Source: an uncultured Chloroflexota bacterium
Lineage (GTDB): Bacteria > Chloroflexota > Anaerolineae > Aggregatilineales > Phototrophicaceae
Direction of reading: 5' to 3'
DNA length: 64,000 nt
Assembly: GCA_937974245.1 (NCBI GenBank)
Contig: CALJKV010000011.1
Coordinates: 1-64,000, forward strand
Position numbers and translations under genes: made by a program. Below the pieces are notes generated by a model. That model was not told the DNA's origin and did no database searches. It saw nothing but the letters and a program-made list of their open reading frames with translations. Position 1 is the first letter of the stretch, and every line of letters starts with the position of its first letter. Shown piece after piece: positions 45,196 through 54,562 of this stretch.

Positions 45196-46797
45196 TTAAG
45201 CAACCGCAATTGATTTATCGGCAACCAGGGCTTCAATCGTCAAAATCATGGCCGCGATGGAAGCCGCGCTCTCCACAGCACTCCGCGTTACTTTGGCGGG
45301 GTCGGGTATGCCAGTCGCAAGCATGTCAACATATTCACCCGTCATCACGTCATAACCGATACGAGGGTTTTTCTGGCTAGCCTGCGCCCGGCGCACATTG
45401 GCAACAATGACTGCCCCTTCTGCACCCGCGTTCTCGGCAAGCCGGCGCATCGGGACTTCAAGCGCACGGCGCACGACATTGACACCGGTATTGATATCCT
45501 CATGGTCGAACTTGAGATCAACCAGCGCCGACATGGCGTTCAGCAGCGTTACCCCACCGCCGGGTACAATCCCATCCTCAATCGCCGCCCGAGTCGCGTT
45601 TAATGCATCTTCGACACGGTGTTTCTTTTCTTTGAGTTCTGTTTCAGTCGCAGCGCCCACTTTAATCACGGCCACACCCCCCTTGAGTTTTCCCAGGCGC
45701 TCCCGGAGTTTTTCGCGGTCGTAATCGCTGGTACTCAGTTCAATCTCGCGTTGTATAGACTGGATGTGGTTTTGGATCGCAGTCGTGTCTCCCGCGCCAT
45801 CCATGATTGTGGTGTATTCTTTCGTGGCAACCACTTTGCCCGCGCGTCCGAGCTCACCCAGTGTAGTCGTTTCAAGTTTGTGTCCGAATTCTTCACTAAT
45901 GACCGTTGCCCCTGTCAAAATGGCAATATCACGCAGCATGTCTTTACGCCGATCCCCAAAACCCGGCGCTTTCACGGCCAGTAGCATCACAGTGCCGCGC
46001 AGTGAATTCAGCACCAGTGTCGTGAGTGCCTGCCCGTCAACATTTTCTGCGATGATGACCATCTCACGCTTGCCCGACTGAATGAGCTTTTCCAAAAGCG
46101 GAACCAGACTCTGGGCCGAACTGATTTTCTTGTCGTAGATGAGGATATAGGGCGCTTCAAGTATCGCTTCCATCGCTCCAGGGTTCGTTACAAAGTATGG
46201 ACTGATGTAACCTTGATCGAACTGCATTCCCTCAACATATTCGATCTCAAAACTCATGGTGTTGCTGTCCTCAACAGCGATGACACCATCCTTGCCTACC
46301 TTATCCATCACGGTCGCAATCAGTTCGCCAATTTTGGTATCCTGAGCGGAGATACTGGCGACCTGGGCAATTGCATCGCGGGTATTTACCGGGACAGACT
46401 GCTCCAGGATGTGATCGGAAACGGCTTCTAAGGCCGCCATGATGCCCATCTTCATCAACATCGCGTTGGCACCTGCTGCCAGGTTTTTTATTCCCTCATG
46501 AACCATAGCTTGCGCCAGAACTGTTGCAGTGGTTGTGCCATCGCCAGCAATATCATTTGTCTTTGTGGCAGCCTCTTTGAGAAGCTGTGCTCCCATATCC
46601 TGGAATGAATCTGGTAACGCAATATCTTCGGCAACCGTGACACCGTCGTGAGTAATGATGGGCCTCCCGAAGGTCTTATCAATGGCGACATTACGCCCCT
46701 TCGGCCCCAGCGTGACTGCAACCGCGTTAGCAACCTGATCTATGCCGTGCAGGAGTTGTTGTCGGGCATTATCTTCAAAAATGATTTGTTTGACCAT
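45196..46797 (-). CDS. groEL: Chaperonin GroEL
   Basis: 533 residues from ATG 46797 (GGAG nine bases upstream; six further codons open). ATP-site motifs LGPKGRNVAIDKTFG and GDGTTTATVLAQAM are intact, as are the apical-domain residues in YISPYFVTNPG and the hinge GVAVIKVGAATETELKEKK. The C-terminal GGM tail of housekeeping GroEL is missing; it ends ADKSIAVA. No groES gene lies next to it. This looks like a second, orphan GroEL paralogue, possibly stress-linked or client-specific. Confidence 0.93.
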   Translation of the reverse strand: MVKQIIFEDNARQQLLHGIDQVANAVAVTLGPKGRNVAIDKTFGRPIITHDGVTVAEDIALPDSFQDMGAQLLKEAATKTNDIAGDGTTTATVLAQAMVHEGIKNLAAGANAMLMKMGIMAALEAVSDHILEQSVPVNTRDAIAQVASISAQDTKIGELIATVMDKVGKDGVIAVEDSNTMSFEIEYVEGMQFDQGYISPYFVTNPGAMEAILEAPYILIYDKKISSAQSLVPLLEKLIQSGKREMVIIAENVDGQALTTLVLNSLRGTVMLLAVKAPGFGDRRKDMLRDIAILTGATVISEEFGHKLETTTLGELGRAGKVVATKEYTTIMDGAGDTTAIQNHIQSIQREIELSTSDYDREKLRERLGKLKGGVAVIKVGAATETELKEKKHRVEDALNATRAAIEDGIVPGGGVTLLNAMSALVDLKFDHEDINTGVNVVRRALEVPMRRLAENAGAEGAVIVANVRRAQASQKNPRIGYDVMTGEYVDMLATGIPDPAKVTRSAVESAASIAAMILTIEALVADKSIAVA

Positions 46798-46847
46798 GAT
46801 CTTTCTCCGTTTCATGCCTCATTACAGAGTCACCAGCCCATTGCTCG

Positions 46848-47099
46848 TTATTGATAATTGTTTAGCTTTCTCAAGGCACGCTCCCGACGACGTTTTGCGC
46901 GTTCAACCGTTCGCTGGTGTGACCAGTCGGGGGGATTTTCGGGATCCCATAACGAAAGTATCTTATTGGCTGTTACAGTCTGCTGCCCGGCTTCCAGATC
47001 GGCGATATAGGCTTCCAGCGAAGCGATATCAGCCGGATAGTTTGCGGCCATTGTGTTCAGGAATGCAACAATTTGAGCAGGTCTATCGGATTGGGTCAT
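46848..47099 (-). CDS. Small unknown protein upstream of GroEL
   Basis: 83 residues, with an N-terminal helix region (IVAFLNTMAANYPADIASLE) and a highly basic end (ERAKRRRERALRKLNNY). WDPENPPDW in the middle is distinctive. It precedes groEL in the same direction by about 50 bases. Not recognised; probably real judging from codon pattern and spacing. Confidence 0.5.
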   Translation of the reverse strand: MTQSDRPAQIVAFLNTMAANYPADIASLEAYIADLEAGQQTVTANKILSLWDPENPPDWSHQRTVERAKRRRERALRKLNNYQ

Positions 47100-47207
47100 C
47101 TCACTCTCCCTTTATCACTTCGGTTATTGTTTTCATTGTTCACGCACGTCGTAGAAATGAGGGTAAAGAGAGGGGATGGACGACGCGATCACTATACCCT
47201 TATGCGA

Positions 47208-47786
47208 TTACGACTTATCAGGATTTATGCGCCCAAAAGTGCGTTTGAAGGTTTGCCTCTCAGCTTCCTGAGTGGTGGCGATAGTCAAAGCCTTTTTACG
47301 CCGAGCTGCGCTGATCCAACGATGATCGTTCGTGCTGGAAAGGAAAAATAGCGACCCCAACACAGCGACCACGGCCAGTATGAGCGTGGTTCGAGAATTC
47401 TCTGCATTTAGAGGCTGTACCACAACATCAAGGAGGGTGTTAGTGCTGGCAACAAAGTTGATATTCGTGTCTCCGGTCACTACCAACTCGCTTACACCGA
47501 ACGGTACTGCAAGTTCAAATAACTGGGTTGCACCGCGCCCGCTGCCTTGTGTTGTTGAGCGCCCTGAAACATTCGCGATGCTGCTGGAAACCCTGAATGC
47601 ACGCGAGCTGACCAACTGCACAGGGACCGGCACCACCGACGGATTCGTGACCGTTACCGGGCCGCCACCGACACCAAAATTGAGATCGGTTCCGCTGTAG
47701 GAATAGGTGCGAAGGGAATTGACTCCCCAAATAGTAGCTCCAACCAAGACGACAATTGCGATCAAGACTTTCCAGTTGAGCTTCAT
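47208..47786 (-). CDS. Two-pass membrane protein, paralogue of 48912-49517
   Basis: 192 residues: membrane segment at about 6-24, an outer beta domain (SGTDLNFGVGGGPVTVTNPS, VPVQLVSSRAFRVSS), second membrane segment about 132-152, and a short cytoplasmic tail. The protein at 48912-49517 has the same order and shares GPVTVTNPS-x-x-PVPVQLV, STxQGxG and HRWI. Both flank an SPFH protein, so they may form one membrane assembly. No family recognised. Confidence 0.65.
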   Translation of the reverse strand: MKLNWKVLIAIVVLVGATIWGVNSLRTYSYSGTDLNFGVGGGPVTVTNPSVVPVPVQLVSSRAFRVSSSIANVSGRSTTQGSGRGATQLFELAVPFGVSELVVTGDTNINFVASTNTLLDVVVQPLNAENSRTTLILAVVAVLGSLFFLSSTNDHRWISAARRKKALTIATTQEAERQTFKRTFGRINPDKS

Positions 47787-47914
47787 CTGCCTTTACTCCA
47801 TTCTGTATGTACCGTACCAATATGCGAAAGCCGGTTACGGTTCATGCCTTCTCATTTCAAGATACCTGACCAGCGCATGAAGAAAAATAATCTCAGGCTG
47901 CGGCACAGCAGTTA

Positions 47915-48763
47915 CTAGGATTCTGGGACTCCGCGTCCATTTTTCTCGATTGGGGCACTCAAGGGTAAGCTGCCCAGCAGCAGCGTGGGGCTGATACCAT
48001 GCTCCGTAATGACGACCTTTGTATTTTCTCGCAGCGAATTCTCGATCATTTCTATTCGTTTTAACTCCTGGGCATTACCGATGAAATACCGCTCAGCAGC
48101 TTCGTTGACCAGGCGTATGGCTTCTGCTTTGCCCTGTGCTACCTGGATGACCGCTTCACGCTCGCCTTCAGCCCTTTGGATGATCGCCAGTTTTTGCTGT
48201 TGGGCAGCCTCGAACTCGCCGGTTGCCAGCAGCTTCATGGAACGCCGCTCTTGCTCGGCGGTCTTCTGCTTGTGCATGGCTCTTTTGATGTCATCGGGTG
48301 GGTCAATCAAGCGGATTTCTACCTTGCTGACAGTCAAACCCCATTCGACCGCAAAAGTGTTCAGGATTCGCTGCAAATTGTTGGCGATCTTCTCACGAGC
48401 GACGAGGCTCTCATCCAATGACAATTCGCCAAATTCCTGGCGCAGGTTCGTCATCGCCAGTTGGATGATGGCCCGCTGCCAGTTGTCGATGTTATAGAAG
48501 GTGCGCTTGATCCCTTCTTCATCAATGGTAGGTCGTACCCACATCACGCCATCAACTGTAATTTCAACATTGTCTTTGGTAATCACCGGCTGCGGATCAA
48601 TATCCATCGTATGTTCGCGGACGTCACGCACGCGGGTGATATGCACAATCGGGATTTGAAACCCGAACCCAGGCAGTACAAATTTGTTGTACTTCCCGAG
48701 TGTTTCTTGGATTCCCCGCTCGTAAGGTCGGAGGATATAGATTGGGCCGTATATTGTTCTCAT
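47915..48763 (-). CDS. SPFH/band 7 domain protein
   Basis: 282 residues. Unlike slipin it lacks a clear membrane segment at the N-terminus (YGPIYILRPYERGIQETLGK). The band 7 domain reads LPGFGFQIPIVHITRVRDVR, TKDNVEITVDGVMWVRPTID, and VEWGLTVSKVEIRLIDPPDD, then a helical region with EFEAAQQQKLAIIQRAEGER. It probably oligomerises at the membrane together with the two flanking paralogous membrane proteins. Same direction, about 130-150 base gaps. Confidence 0.85.
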   Translation of the reverse strand: MRTIYGPIYILRPYERGIQETLGKYNKFVLPGFGFQIPIVHITRVRDVREHTMDIDPQPVITKDNVEITVDGVMWVRPTIDEEGIKRTFYNIDNWQRAIIQLAMTNLRQEFGELSLDESLVAREKIANNLQRILNTFAVEWGLTVSKVEIRLIDPPDDIKRAMHKQKTAEQERRSMKLLATGEFEAAQQQKLAIIQRAEGEREAVIQVAQGKAEAIRLVNEAAERYFIGNAQELKRIEMIENSLRENTKVVITEHGISPTLLLGSLPLSAPIEKNGRGVPES

Positions 48764-48911
48764 TGCGTTTTCCTTTGCTGCCCTATCTGGTTAGATAAGG
48801 AAGTATATCTATACCGGGATGCCATACATTAAGGATTGTTGGTGGCTATCAACAGCGGCGATCAAAAGTCAGACCAGCGGACTTCATTTGACCGCCGCTG
48901 TTAATGTATTT

Positions 48912-49517
48912 CTAGACGTCCGCGCGATTGTCACCATACGACCGCACAGCGTGACCTTGCCTGCTGGCAGCAGTTTCAAGCGCTGGCGTCAAGTCGGGGG
49001 TGATCGCCTTCTTGCCGCGAAGTACACCAATCCAACGATGTTCGAACGTATGGGAGATATAGAAAAGCAATCCGAACACGATAACCGCAGCCGCAATCAG
49101 CGTGGTGTTCACCTCGCTCGTGTTCATGGGTTGTACCGTTGCCTCAAGCCTGGTCTGTGAGTTCACTACCAGGTTCACATTGGCACCACGCAAGATTGCA
49201 AACTCATTGACGCCGGACGGCAGTTCAAATTCGAGCAACTGGGTGCTGGTGCTTCCGTTGCCCTGCCGGGTTGAGGCGCCGGATACCCCTTCGATTGTGC
49301 TTGAAACAGTGAAACTGCGTGTGCCTGCGCCGACCAATTGTACGGGTACGGGCTGATCTGAAGGGTTCGTCACGGTCACAGGGCCGCTCCCAAGATCAAT
49401 ATCCAGATTGGTTCCCGTATATGAATGGGGGAGAACTGAACCCACTGCCCAGAAGATTGCCCCGACAATGACTACACCCGCGAGTGCTGCTTTGAAAAAC
49501 TTCCAGTTGATGTTCAT
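48912..49517 (-). CDS. Two-pass membrane protein, paralogue of 47208-47786
   Basis: 201 residues from ATG 49517 (GGGAG nine bases upstream; 49523 is an alternative). Membrane segment about 9-27, then TGTNLDIDLGSGPVTVTNPS and a serine/threonine-rich beta domain, second membrane segment about 138-158, and a cytoplasmic tail. Gene order paralogue - SPFH - paralogue suggests duplication around the SPFH gene. Function unknown. Confidence 0.65.
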   Translation of the reverse strand: MNINWKFFKAALAGVVIVGAIFWAVGSVLPHSYTGTNLDIDLGSGPVTVTNPSDQPVPVQLVGAGTRSFTVSSTIEGVSGASTRQGNGSTSTQLLEFELPSGVNEFAILRGANVNLVVNSQTRLEATVQPMNTSEVNTTLIAAAVIVFGLLFYISHTFEHRWIGVLRGKKAITPDLTPALETAASRQGHAVRSYGDNRADV

Positions 49518-49523
49518 TTGCAT

Positions 49524-50012
49524 TTACTCCCATATATCTGTGATCTGAGACACTGAATATCGCAGGTCGCAGCTTAAAAAACGGTTCAGATGGTGGTGTG
49601 GTAGTGAAACGATGCAATCACGCCAATTGGCAGGATTGCGCCTTATAAAGCGTATTCATCAAGATAGCAAATGTGTCCTGGGGCTGCGCTTGATGAGCGA
49701 GGAATAGCTGAATCCTGCTGAAGACTGGAGCAAGTTCAACGGGCATCACCAAACCCGAATTTGGAGACGAGGAGGTCAAAAACTCTATCATAAAAGGTTA
49801 AAGTGGATATAAGTTTGCTTCGGGCTTTCGACAGATGATCCCTGACAGTAAGTTCTATTTATATTTTAGAGTCTATCTTGGCTCAGATCACCCATCTTTG
49901 GGGGGATTTATGCATAGTCCTTTAGAATGATCTTTTCACTTTCATCCTGACAAAAGAAGCCCTAATGTCGCGTGTGTCCTAAATATTTTCACAGCCGGTG
50001 TGAAGCAGAGCC
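49524..50012. other. Gap between membrane-protein operon and response regulator
   Basis: About 490 AT-rich bases. It contains one copy of a 39-base direct repeat (49903-49941). It should hold the promoter of the 49517 gene. No open frame with a ribosome site was found. Confidence 0.4.
49903..49941 (+). repeat. 39-bp direct repeat, left copy
   Basis: Begins GGGATTTATGCATAGTCC and continues with TTTAGAATGATCTTTT. Matches 50486-50524 with four mismatches in the same orientation, about 583 bases apart. The response regulator gene lies between the copies. Confidence 0.5.
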
Positions 50013-50378
50013 TTATTCGAACAAAAAATGTGCGATAGTGGATAGAAACTCTGGAATGCTTATCGGCTTTGTCAAATAGGCTTCTACCTCTAAATCACGA
50101 GAGGCCTTCAGCGTTTGTTCGTCGCTGCTTCCTGTGACCATAAGGAATGGGATTTTCGCCAATACAGGGTCGGCCTTTGCCGTTTTCAAAACCTCAATGC
50201 CATTCATGACCGGCATATCAACATCACACATAATGAGATTGGGAGAATGCTGGCGAATCATTTGCAGGCCAATCTGACCATTCTCAGCCTCTAAGGTTGC
50301 ATAATTTTCGAATTTCAGGATTTCCATCAGGTTTGTCCGGTAATCCTTGTTGTCATCAATGATGAGAATTGTATTCAT
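50013..50378 (-). CDS. Single-domain response regulator (CheY-like)
   Basis: 121 residues from ATG 50378 (GGAG upstream; the long open extension before it is not supported). Acidic pair DD (8-9), phospho-acceptor Asp52 in LIMCDVDMPVMNG, threonine in VTGSS and lysine in YLTKPIS are all present. No output domain, so it acts by protein contact. It is divergent from the kinase at 50592 and flanked by direct repeats. Confidence 0.9.
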   Translation of the reverse strand: MNTILIIDDNKDYRTNLMEILKFENYATLEAENGQIGLQMIRQHSPNLIMCDVDMPVMNGIEVLKTAKADPVLAKIPFLMVTGSSDEQTLKASRDLEVEAYLTKPISIPEFLSTIAHFLFE

Positions 50379-50485
50379 AGAGAGTTTTCTCCAATAATAC
50401 ACAGGTTGGGATGTTGGAGAATTGATAGAATTTCTTACAAATATTAGTATAAGATTTAATTTCAATGAGGCACTCCTTCTTGAGA

Positions 50486-50524
50486 GGGATTTATCCATAG
50501 TTCTTTAGAATGATCTTTTTGCTT
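50486..50524 (+). repeat. 39-bp direct repeat, right copy
   Basis: Begins GGGATTTATCCATAGTTC and continues with TTTAGAATGATCTTTT. It lies between the divergent response regulator and kinase genes and could serve as a regulatory site as well as a duplication mark. Confidence 0.5.
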
Positions 50525-50591
50525 ATTAAGAAATTTTTCGCCAACATCCTGTAGGATAAGGATAAAAGGTTTCAACACGTAATGAGCGTGA

Positions 50592-52145
50592 ATGAAGGTA
50601 GATGGTGAAATGAGTACCTTAAGCGAAAAAATCGAGGCTGTTCAAACATGGATCAATGAACTTCAACAGAATCAGACTGCCGATCCAGCAGGGCATCATG
50701 CTGTTGAGGTAATACTCACCGAGATACTGGGTGTGATCCAGCAGGACCCTGCCCACGCATCGTCAGAACAAGCTATGTCCGAGACGTATGCCGATTTGGA
50801 GAGACAGGTTCAGGAGCAAACAACCGCACTGACCCGGGCGACAACTGCTCTGAAAAACCAGATCAACGAACGAGAAACGGCTGCTCAAAAGCTGCGAAAA
50901 GCGTATAACGATTTAGAGGTGCATCTTCAAGATCACATTGCCTATCAGTCCCGGCTGAACCAGCGCCTGCAAGAACAAATTGACCAGCAAAGACGAACCC
51001 AAGCGCTTGAGCAGGAAGAACGTGCCTTAACCGAAGCCTTGCGTGATACGCTGGCGACCATGAGCAGTACCCTCGATCTGGATAAGATACTGGATCACAT
51101 TCTTGATACGGTCAGCCGGGTTACACCCTATGATGGCGCGAATGTCCTGTTTGTGGAGTCCGATCTGGTGCGGGTGGTACGCCAGAGAGGTTACATTGAA
51201 AAAGGGCTGGATAAGAATTTGCTCAATCAACGGATTCCGGTCACGAAATTGGCAGCCTTGCAACAATTGATGGAAATTGGTAAACCTTTGGCTATCGCTG
51301 ATACGACGACCTCGCCAATGTGGATCGGCTTTCCGGGCCTGGACTGGATAAACTCCAATGTTATTGCCCCTATCCGCTCCAACGGTAGGATTCTCGGGTT
51401 TCTATCACTGGACAGCGCGACACCGGGCCATTTCACCCAGGCCCATGCAGAACGACTGCAAAGCTTTGCGGATCAGGCTGCTATCGCTATTCAGAACGCC
51501 CGCCTGCTGGATCGCGCTAAACGTGCGGCAGTCCTGGCAGAGCGTAACCGACTGGCGAACGAGCTGCATGATACCATTTCTCAGACCCTCTGGTCAATGA
51601 GTTTGATTACCGAGCGACTGCCCGCGATCTGGGAAATTGATCGGGAGGAAGGCCGAAGCAGTCTTATTACAGTGCATCAATTAGCTCAGAGCGCCCTGGC
51701 AGAGATGCGCTCGCTGTTGCTGGAACTGCGTCCTTCAGCGCTCAGTGATGAAAAATTGGGTGATCTGATCCGCCAGGCCGCCGCGATTATCACCAACCGC
51801 ACCGGATTGAACATTTCGGTCCAGATAGATGAGCAAGAACCGCTTCCCGCCGAAGTACATTTTGCGCTGTACCGCGTGGTACAGGAAGCACTCAATAATG
51901 TGGCACTTCATGCTTCGGCCAGCGAAGTCAAGATTAATTTCAGGAGTCATTCGGGGAGAATGGACCTTACAATTCAGGATAATGGACAGGGATTCAATCC
52001 GGCGGACATATACCCTGGTCGTCTGGGACTCAGTATCATGATTGACCGTGTTCAGAATATTGACGGAACGATTGAAACCATCAGCCATAAAGGAGAAGGA
52101 ACGCTCATCAAGGTTAGTTGGATAGCACCAGCCGGGGAGAAATAG
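50592..52145 (+). CDS. Cytoplasmic GAF-domain histidine kinase (HisKA_3)
   Basis: 517 residues; ATG 50592 or 50610. A coiled-coil region (about 60-150) leads into a GAF domain (about 155-305), then HisKA_3 with His326 in LANELHDTISQTLWSM, and the ATPase domain (VVQEALNNVALHASASEV, DNGQGFNP, GRLGLSIMIDRV). No membrane segment, so it senses a cytoplasmic cue. A NarL-type regulator follows 73 bases later. The pair stands just before the general stress gene run and may control it. Confidence 0.9.
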   Translation: MKVDGEMSTLSEKIEAVQTWINELQQNQTADPAGHHAVEVILTEILGVIQQDPAHASSEQAMSETYADLERQVQEQTTALTRATTALKNQINERETAAQKLRKAYNDLEVHLQDHIAYQSRLNQRLQEQIDQQRRTQALEQEERALTEALRDTLATMSSTLDLDKILDHILDTVSRVTPYDGANVLFVESDLVRVVRQRGYIEKGLDKNLLNQRIPVTKLAALQQLMEIGKPLAIADTTTSPMWIGFPGLDWINSNVIAPIRSNGRILGFLSLDSATPGHFTQAHAERLQSFADQAAIAIQNARLLDRAKRAAVLAERNRLANELHDTISQTLWSMSLITERLPAIWEIDREEGRSSLITVHQLAQSALAEMRSLLLELRPSALSDEKLGDLIRQAAAIITNRTGLNISVQIDEQEPLPAEVHFALYRVVQEALNNVALHASASEVKINFRSHSGRMDLTIQDNGQGFNPADIYPGRLGLSIMIDRVQNIDGTIETISHKGEGTLIKVSWIAPAGEK

Positions 52146-52218
52146 TATAATAATAATTAGTGCGTAGCGCGAACAAAAAGGCTAAACGTGCCGTCCGACA
52201 GCGAAGGAGGGAGCATAA

Positions 52219-52878
52219 ATGGTCACACAAGATCGGATACGGGTCGTGATTGTTGATGACCATGCAATGCTGCGCAAGGGTTTAGCCGTATTCTTGATGA
52301 GTTATGATGATCTCAAACTGGTTGGAGAGGCAGCGAATGGCAAAGAAGGACTGGCACTATGCGCCGATAAACAACCCGACATCGTATTGGTGGATTTGAT
52401 GATGCCCATCATGGATGGCATCACGGCGACACGCCTGATTCGCCAGGATTTTCCGGATATTCAGGTGATTGCGCTCACCAGCTTCGGAGAAGAAAAACTG
52501 ATTAAAGATGTTCTTGAGGCGGGTGCGATCAGCTACTTATTTAAGAAGACCTCGGCGGATGATCTGGCAAATGCCATCCGTTCTGCCCACAAGGGTATTT
52601 CTACGTATGCGCCCGAAGTGACTGATATCCTCGTCAAATCCCTCCAGAAACCCCAACCCGTATTTGAGACTTTGACGCCCAGAGAACGTGAAGTGCTGAG
52701 TTTGATGGTCAAAGGGCTAGGGAATCATGAGATTGCCGACTCCCTGACGATCAGTCTTTCCACCGCAAAATCGCATGTCAGCAGCGTTCTTGCCAAGCTG
52801 GGCGTTGCCAGTCGAGCTGAAGCAATCGTGATGGTACTGGAGCAAAATCTCAATTCAGGCGCTTTCTATATCCCGTAG
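52219..52878 (+). CDS. NarL/FixJ family response regulator
   Basis: 219 residues after a strong ribosome site (GGAGGGAG). Receiver with DD (13-14), Asp59 in VLVDLMMPIMDG, and lysine in YLFKKTS. The LuxR HTH reads LTPREREVLSLMVKGLGNHE, then LTISLSTAKSHVSSVLAKLG. Probable partner of the GAF kinase upstream. Confidence 0.93.
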   Translation: MVTQDRIRVVIVDDHAMLRKGLAVFLMSYDDLKLVGEAANGKEGLALCADKQPDIVLVDLMMPIMDGITATRLIRQDFPDIQVIALTSFGEEKLIKDVLEAGAISYLFKKTSADDLANAIRSAHKGISTYAPEVTDILVKSLQKPQPVFETLTPREREVLSLMVKGLGNHEIADSLTISLSTAKSHVSSVLAKLGVASRAEAIVMVLEQNLNSGAFYIP

Positions 52879-53251
52879 CGGTACGATTTAACCAATCACA
52901 CAGCAAGTATTGCTGCCCCCCATCCAATTCGCGTTTCCTCATTGCAAAATTGCAAATTTCTTGACTGGTAGCCCCCCAACTACATCATACCAAAGGATGA
53001 TGAAATAATCCGTCCGACGAAGGATGTATTGATAAGTATTAGATTCTATACTGATTATAGGCTCTATGACAGCTTAAACCTCTATTGGTTCGAGCTCGGA
53101 GATTTAAAACCGCAAATACCCCTTAAGAACTTTCGCCACACCGCAATTGAAATCGGTTGGTAAAAACCTTCCCGAACCAATAGCTCAACTCTCTAACTTC
53201 TAGGCACGTGCCTTTAATTCCTGTCCTGACTTAATAGAAGGTGAATCCACA
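52879..53251. other. Leader region of the stress gene run, with repeated motifs
   Basis: 373 bases. At 52993-53060 the order AAGGATGATGAAATAATCC, then GAAGGATGT, then ATTCTATACTGA is repeated in looser form at 54070-54137 before the first GlsB gene. A 10-bp inverted repeat lies at 53083-53182. These may be shared promoter or regulator sites of the stress genes. No gene was seen. Confidence 0.4.
53083..53182. repeat. Inverted repeat of about 100 bp
   Basis: TATTGGTTCG (53083-53092) and CGAACCAATA (53173-53182) are perfect inverted 10-mers about 80 bases apart. No coding capacity between them. It could be a small non-autonomous element or the stem of a leader structure before the general stress gene. 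Confidence 0.4.
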
Positions 53252-54085
53252 ATGACCAAGACTATTGTCACTATATACGATGACATTGTTGTAGCACGAC
53301 AGGTCGTCGAAGATCTGGTGAATGCTGGTTTTGCCCGCAACTCTATCAGCCTGATCACGAACGATGCTCAGAATCAATACAGCCACTATCTGGACAAAGA
53401 CTATGCTCCAAGGGAGGACGCAGTTACAGCCGCTCAGGGTGCAGGTTTTGGAGCAATAGTCGGCGCTTTAACAGGCATTCTGGTTGGCGTGGTCACGTTG
53501 ATGATTCCGGGTATCGGACTTGCAATCGCAGCCGGGCCAATCGTGGCGGGTCTAACCGGAGCGGTGGCGGGTGCCGTTACGGGCGGCGTAGTTGGCGTAC
53601 TTGTCAAGAGTGGGGTACCCGAAGATGTAGCTCCCTATTACGCCGAGGGCATTCGACGCGGTGGGACGCTGATCAGTATCCAAACTTCTGACATCCTGGC
53701 TGTCAAGGATATCATGAATCGACATGGTTCGATCAACATTCACGAGCGTGTCAATCTATGGCGGCAGAATGGATGGAAAGGATTTGATGCCGAGTCGGTT
53801 ATGAACGAGGACGCGGCCAAATCACCTCTGGAGAAAACAACTTCCCCTACAACGGAAACCCCCATTACTCGTGAGGCCAATCCAATAACGGTTGTGCCAG
53901 TCGTTGTGGCGGTGCTGACAACAGAACCGCAGATTGAAGATGACGACACAACCCAAGTACTTCCGTTGACAGAGACCGCAGCCGATTCCATAACGGATAC
54001 GGCAATCCCAGCGAAGTCAATTCCTAATATGAATATGGAGACTGTCGAGCCAATCCTGCCGGTAAATAATCATTCTGAAGGATGA
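53252..54085 (+). CDS. General stress protein with YflT-like and glycine-zipper regions
   Basis: 277 residues. The first 55 residues match the general stress protein 17M/YflT fold (IVTIYDDIVVARQVVEDLVN, FARNSISLITND). A glycine/alanine-rich hydrophobic stretch follows (about 62-120, repeated GAxxGxxxG), typical of glycine zippers that insert in membranes. A short fold (YYAEGIRRGGTLISIQTSD) and a threonine/glutamate-rich disordered tail end the protein. Role in stress is inferred from family and neighbours. Confidence 0.75.
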   Translation: MTKTIVTIYDDIVVARQVVEDLVNAGFARNSISLITNDAQNQYSHYLDKDYAPREDAVTAAQGAGFGAIVGALTGILVGVVTLMIPGIGLAIAAGPIVAGLTGAVAGAVTGGVVGVLVKSGVPEDVAPYYAEGIRRGGTLISIQTSDILAVKDIMNRHGSINIHERVNLWRQNGWKGFDAESVMNEDAAKSPLEKTTSPTTETPITREANPITVVPVVVAVLTTEPQIEDDDTTQVLPLTETAADSITDTAIPAKSIPNMNMETVEPILPVNNHSEG

Positions 54086-54164
54086 CACAATAATCCACCT
54101 CAAGAAGGATGTTCCGCCAATGTAGAAATTCTATACTGAATTGTACGGAGAGGTGAAAAAGATC

Positions 54165-54446
54165 ATGGATATGGGACAAATGGGATGGCTCGCCTGGCTG
54201 GTCGTCGGGGCGATTGCGGGGTGGCTGGCAAGTATCGCGATGAAAACGAATCGCCAGCAGGGGCTGCTCATGGACATCCTTGTAGGTATTGTTGGCGGCT
54301 TTATCGGTGGCTTTCTGTTCAGTCAGTTTGAAACAGGCGGCGTGATGGGCTTCAATGTATGGAGTGTCTCTGTTGCCTTCACCGGTGCGGTTATACTTTT
54401 GGCCCTGATGCACCTATTTAAGAGCCGCCGCCACCTCTTAAGTTAA
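54165..54446 (+). CDS. GlsB/YeaQ/YmgE family stress membrane protein, tandem copy 1
   Basis: 93 residues from ATG 54165 (GGAGAGGT about nine bases upstream; eight more codons open). Three hydrophobic segments with the family pattern WLVVGAIAGWLAS, then GLLMDILVGIVGGFIGGFLF and a final helix. The next gene is a near duplicate, starting with the same MDMGQMGWLAWL. Small inner-membrane protein linked to envelope or general stress. Confidence 0.85.
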   Translation: MDMGQMGWLAWLVVGAIAGWLASIAMKTNRQQGLLMDILVGIVGGFIGGFLFSQFETGGVMGFNVWSVSVAFTGAVILLALMHLFKSRRHLLS

Positions 54447-54562
54447 GAATGCCCTGTTGCACATGTAGAACGTGCAGTTGTGGGGACACCCAAAGATTTT
54501 CGTGATTGACCTCAAGCCGCGTTCAACCTCGAACGTGGCAAACAAGTAGATGGAGAAATGAA

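Noticed and set aside
53083..53182. TTCGAGC in the inverted repeat as a tRNA T-loop
   Set aside because: No matching acceptor or anticodon stems were found; it is only part of the repeat.
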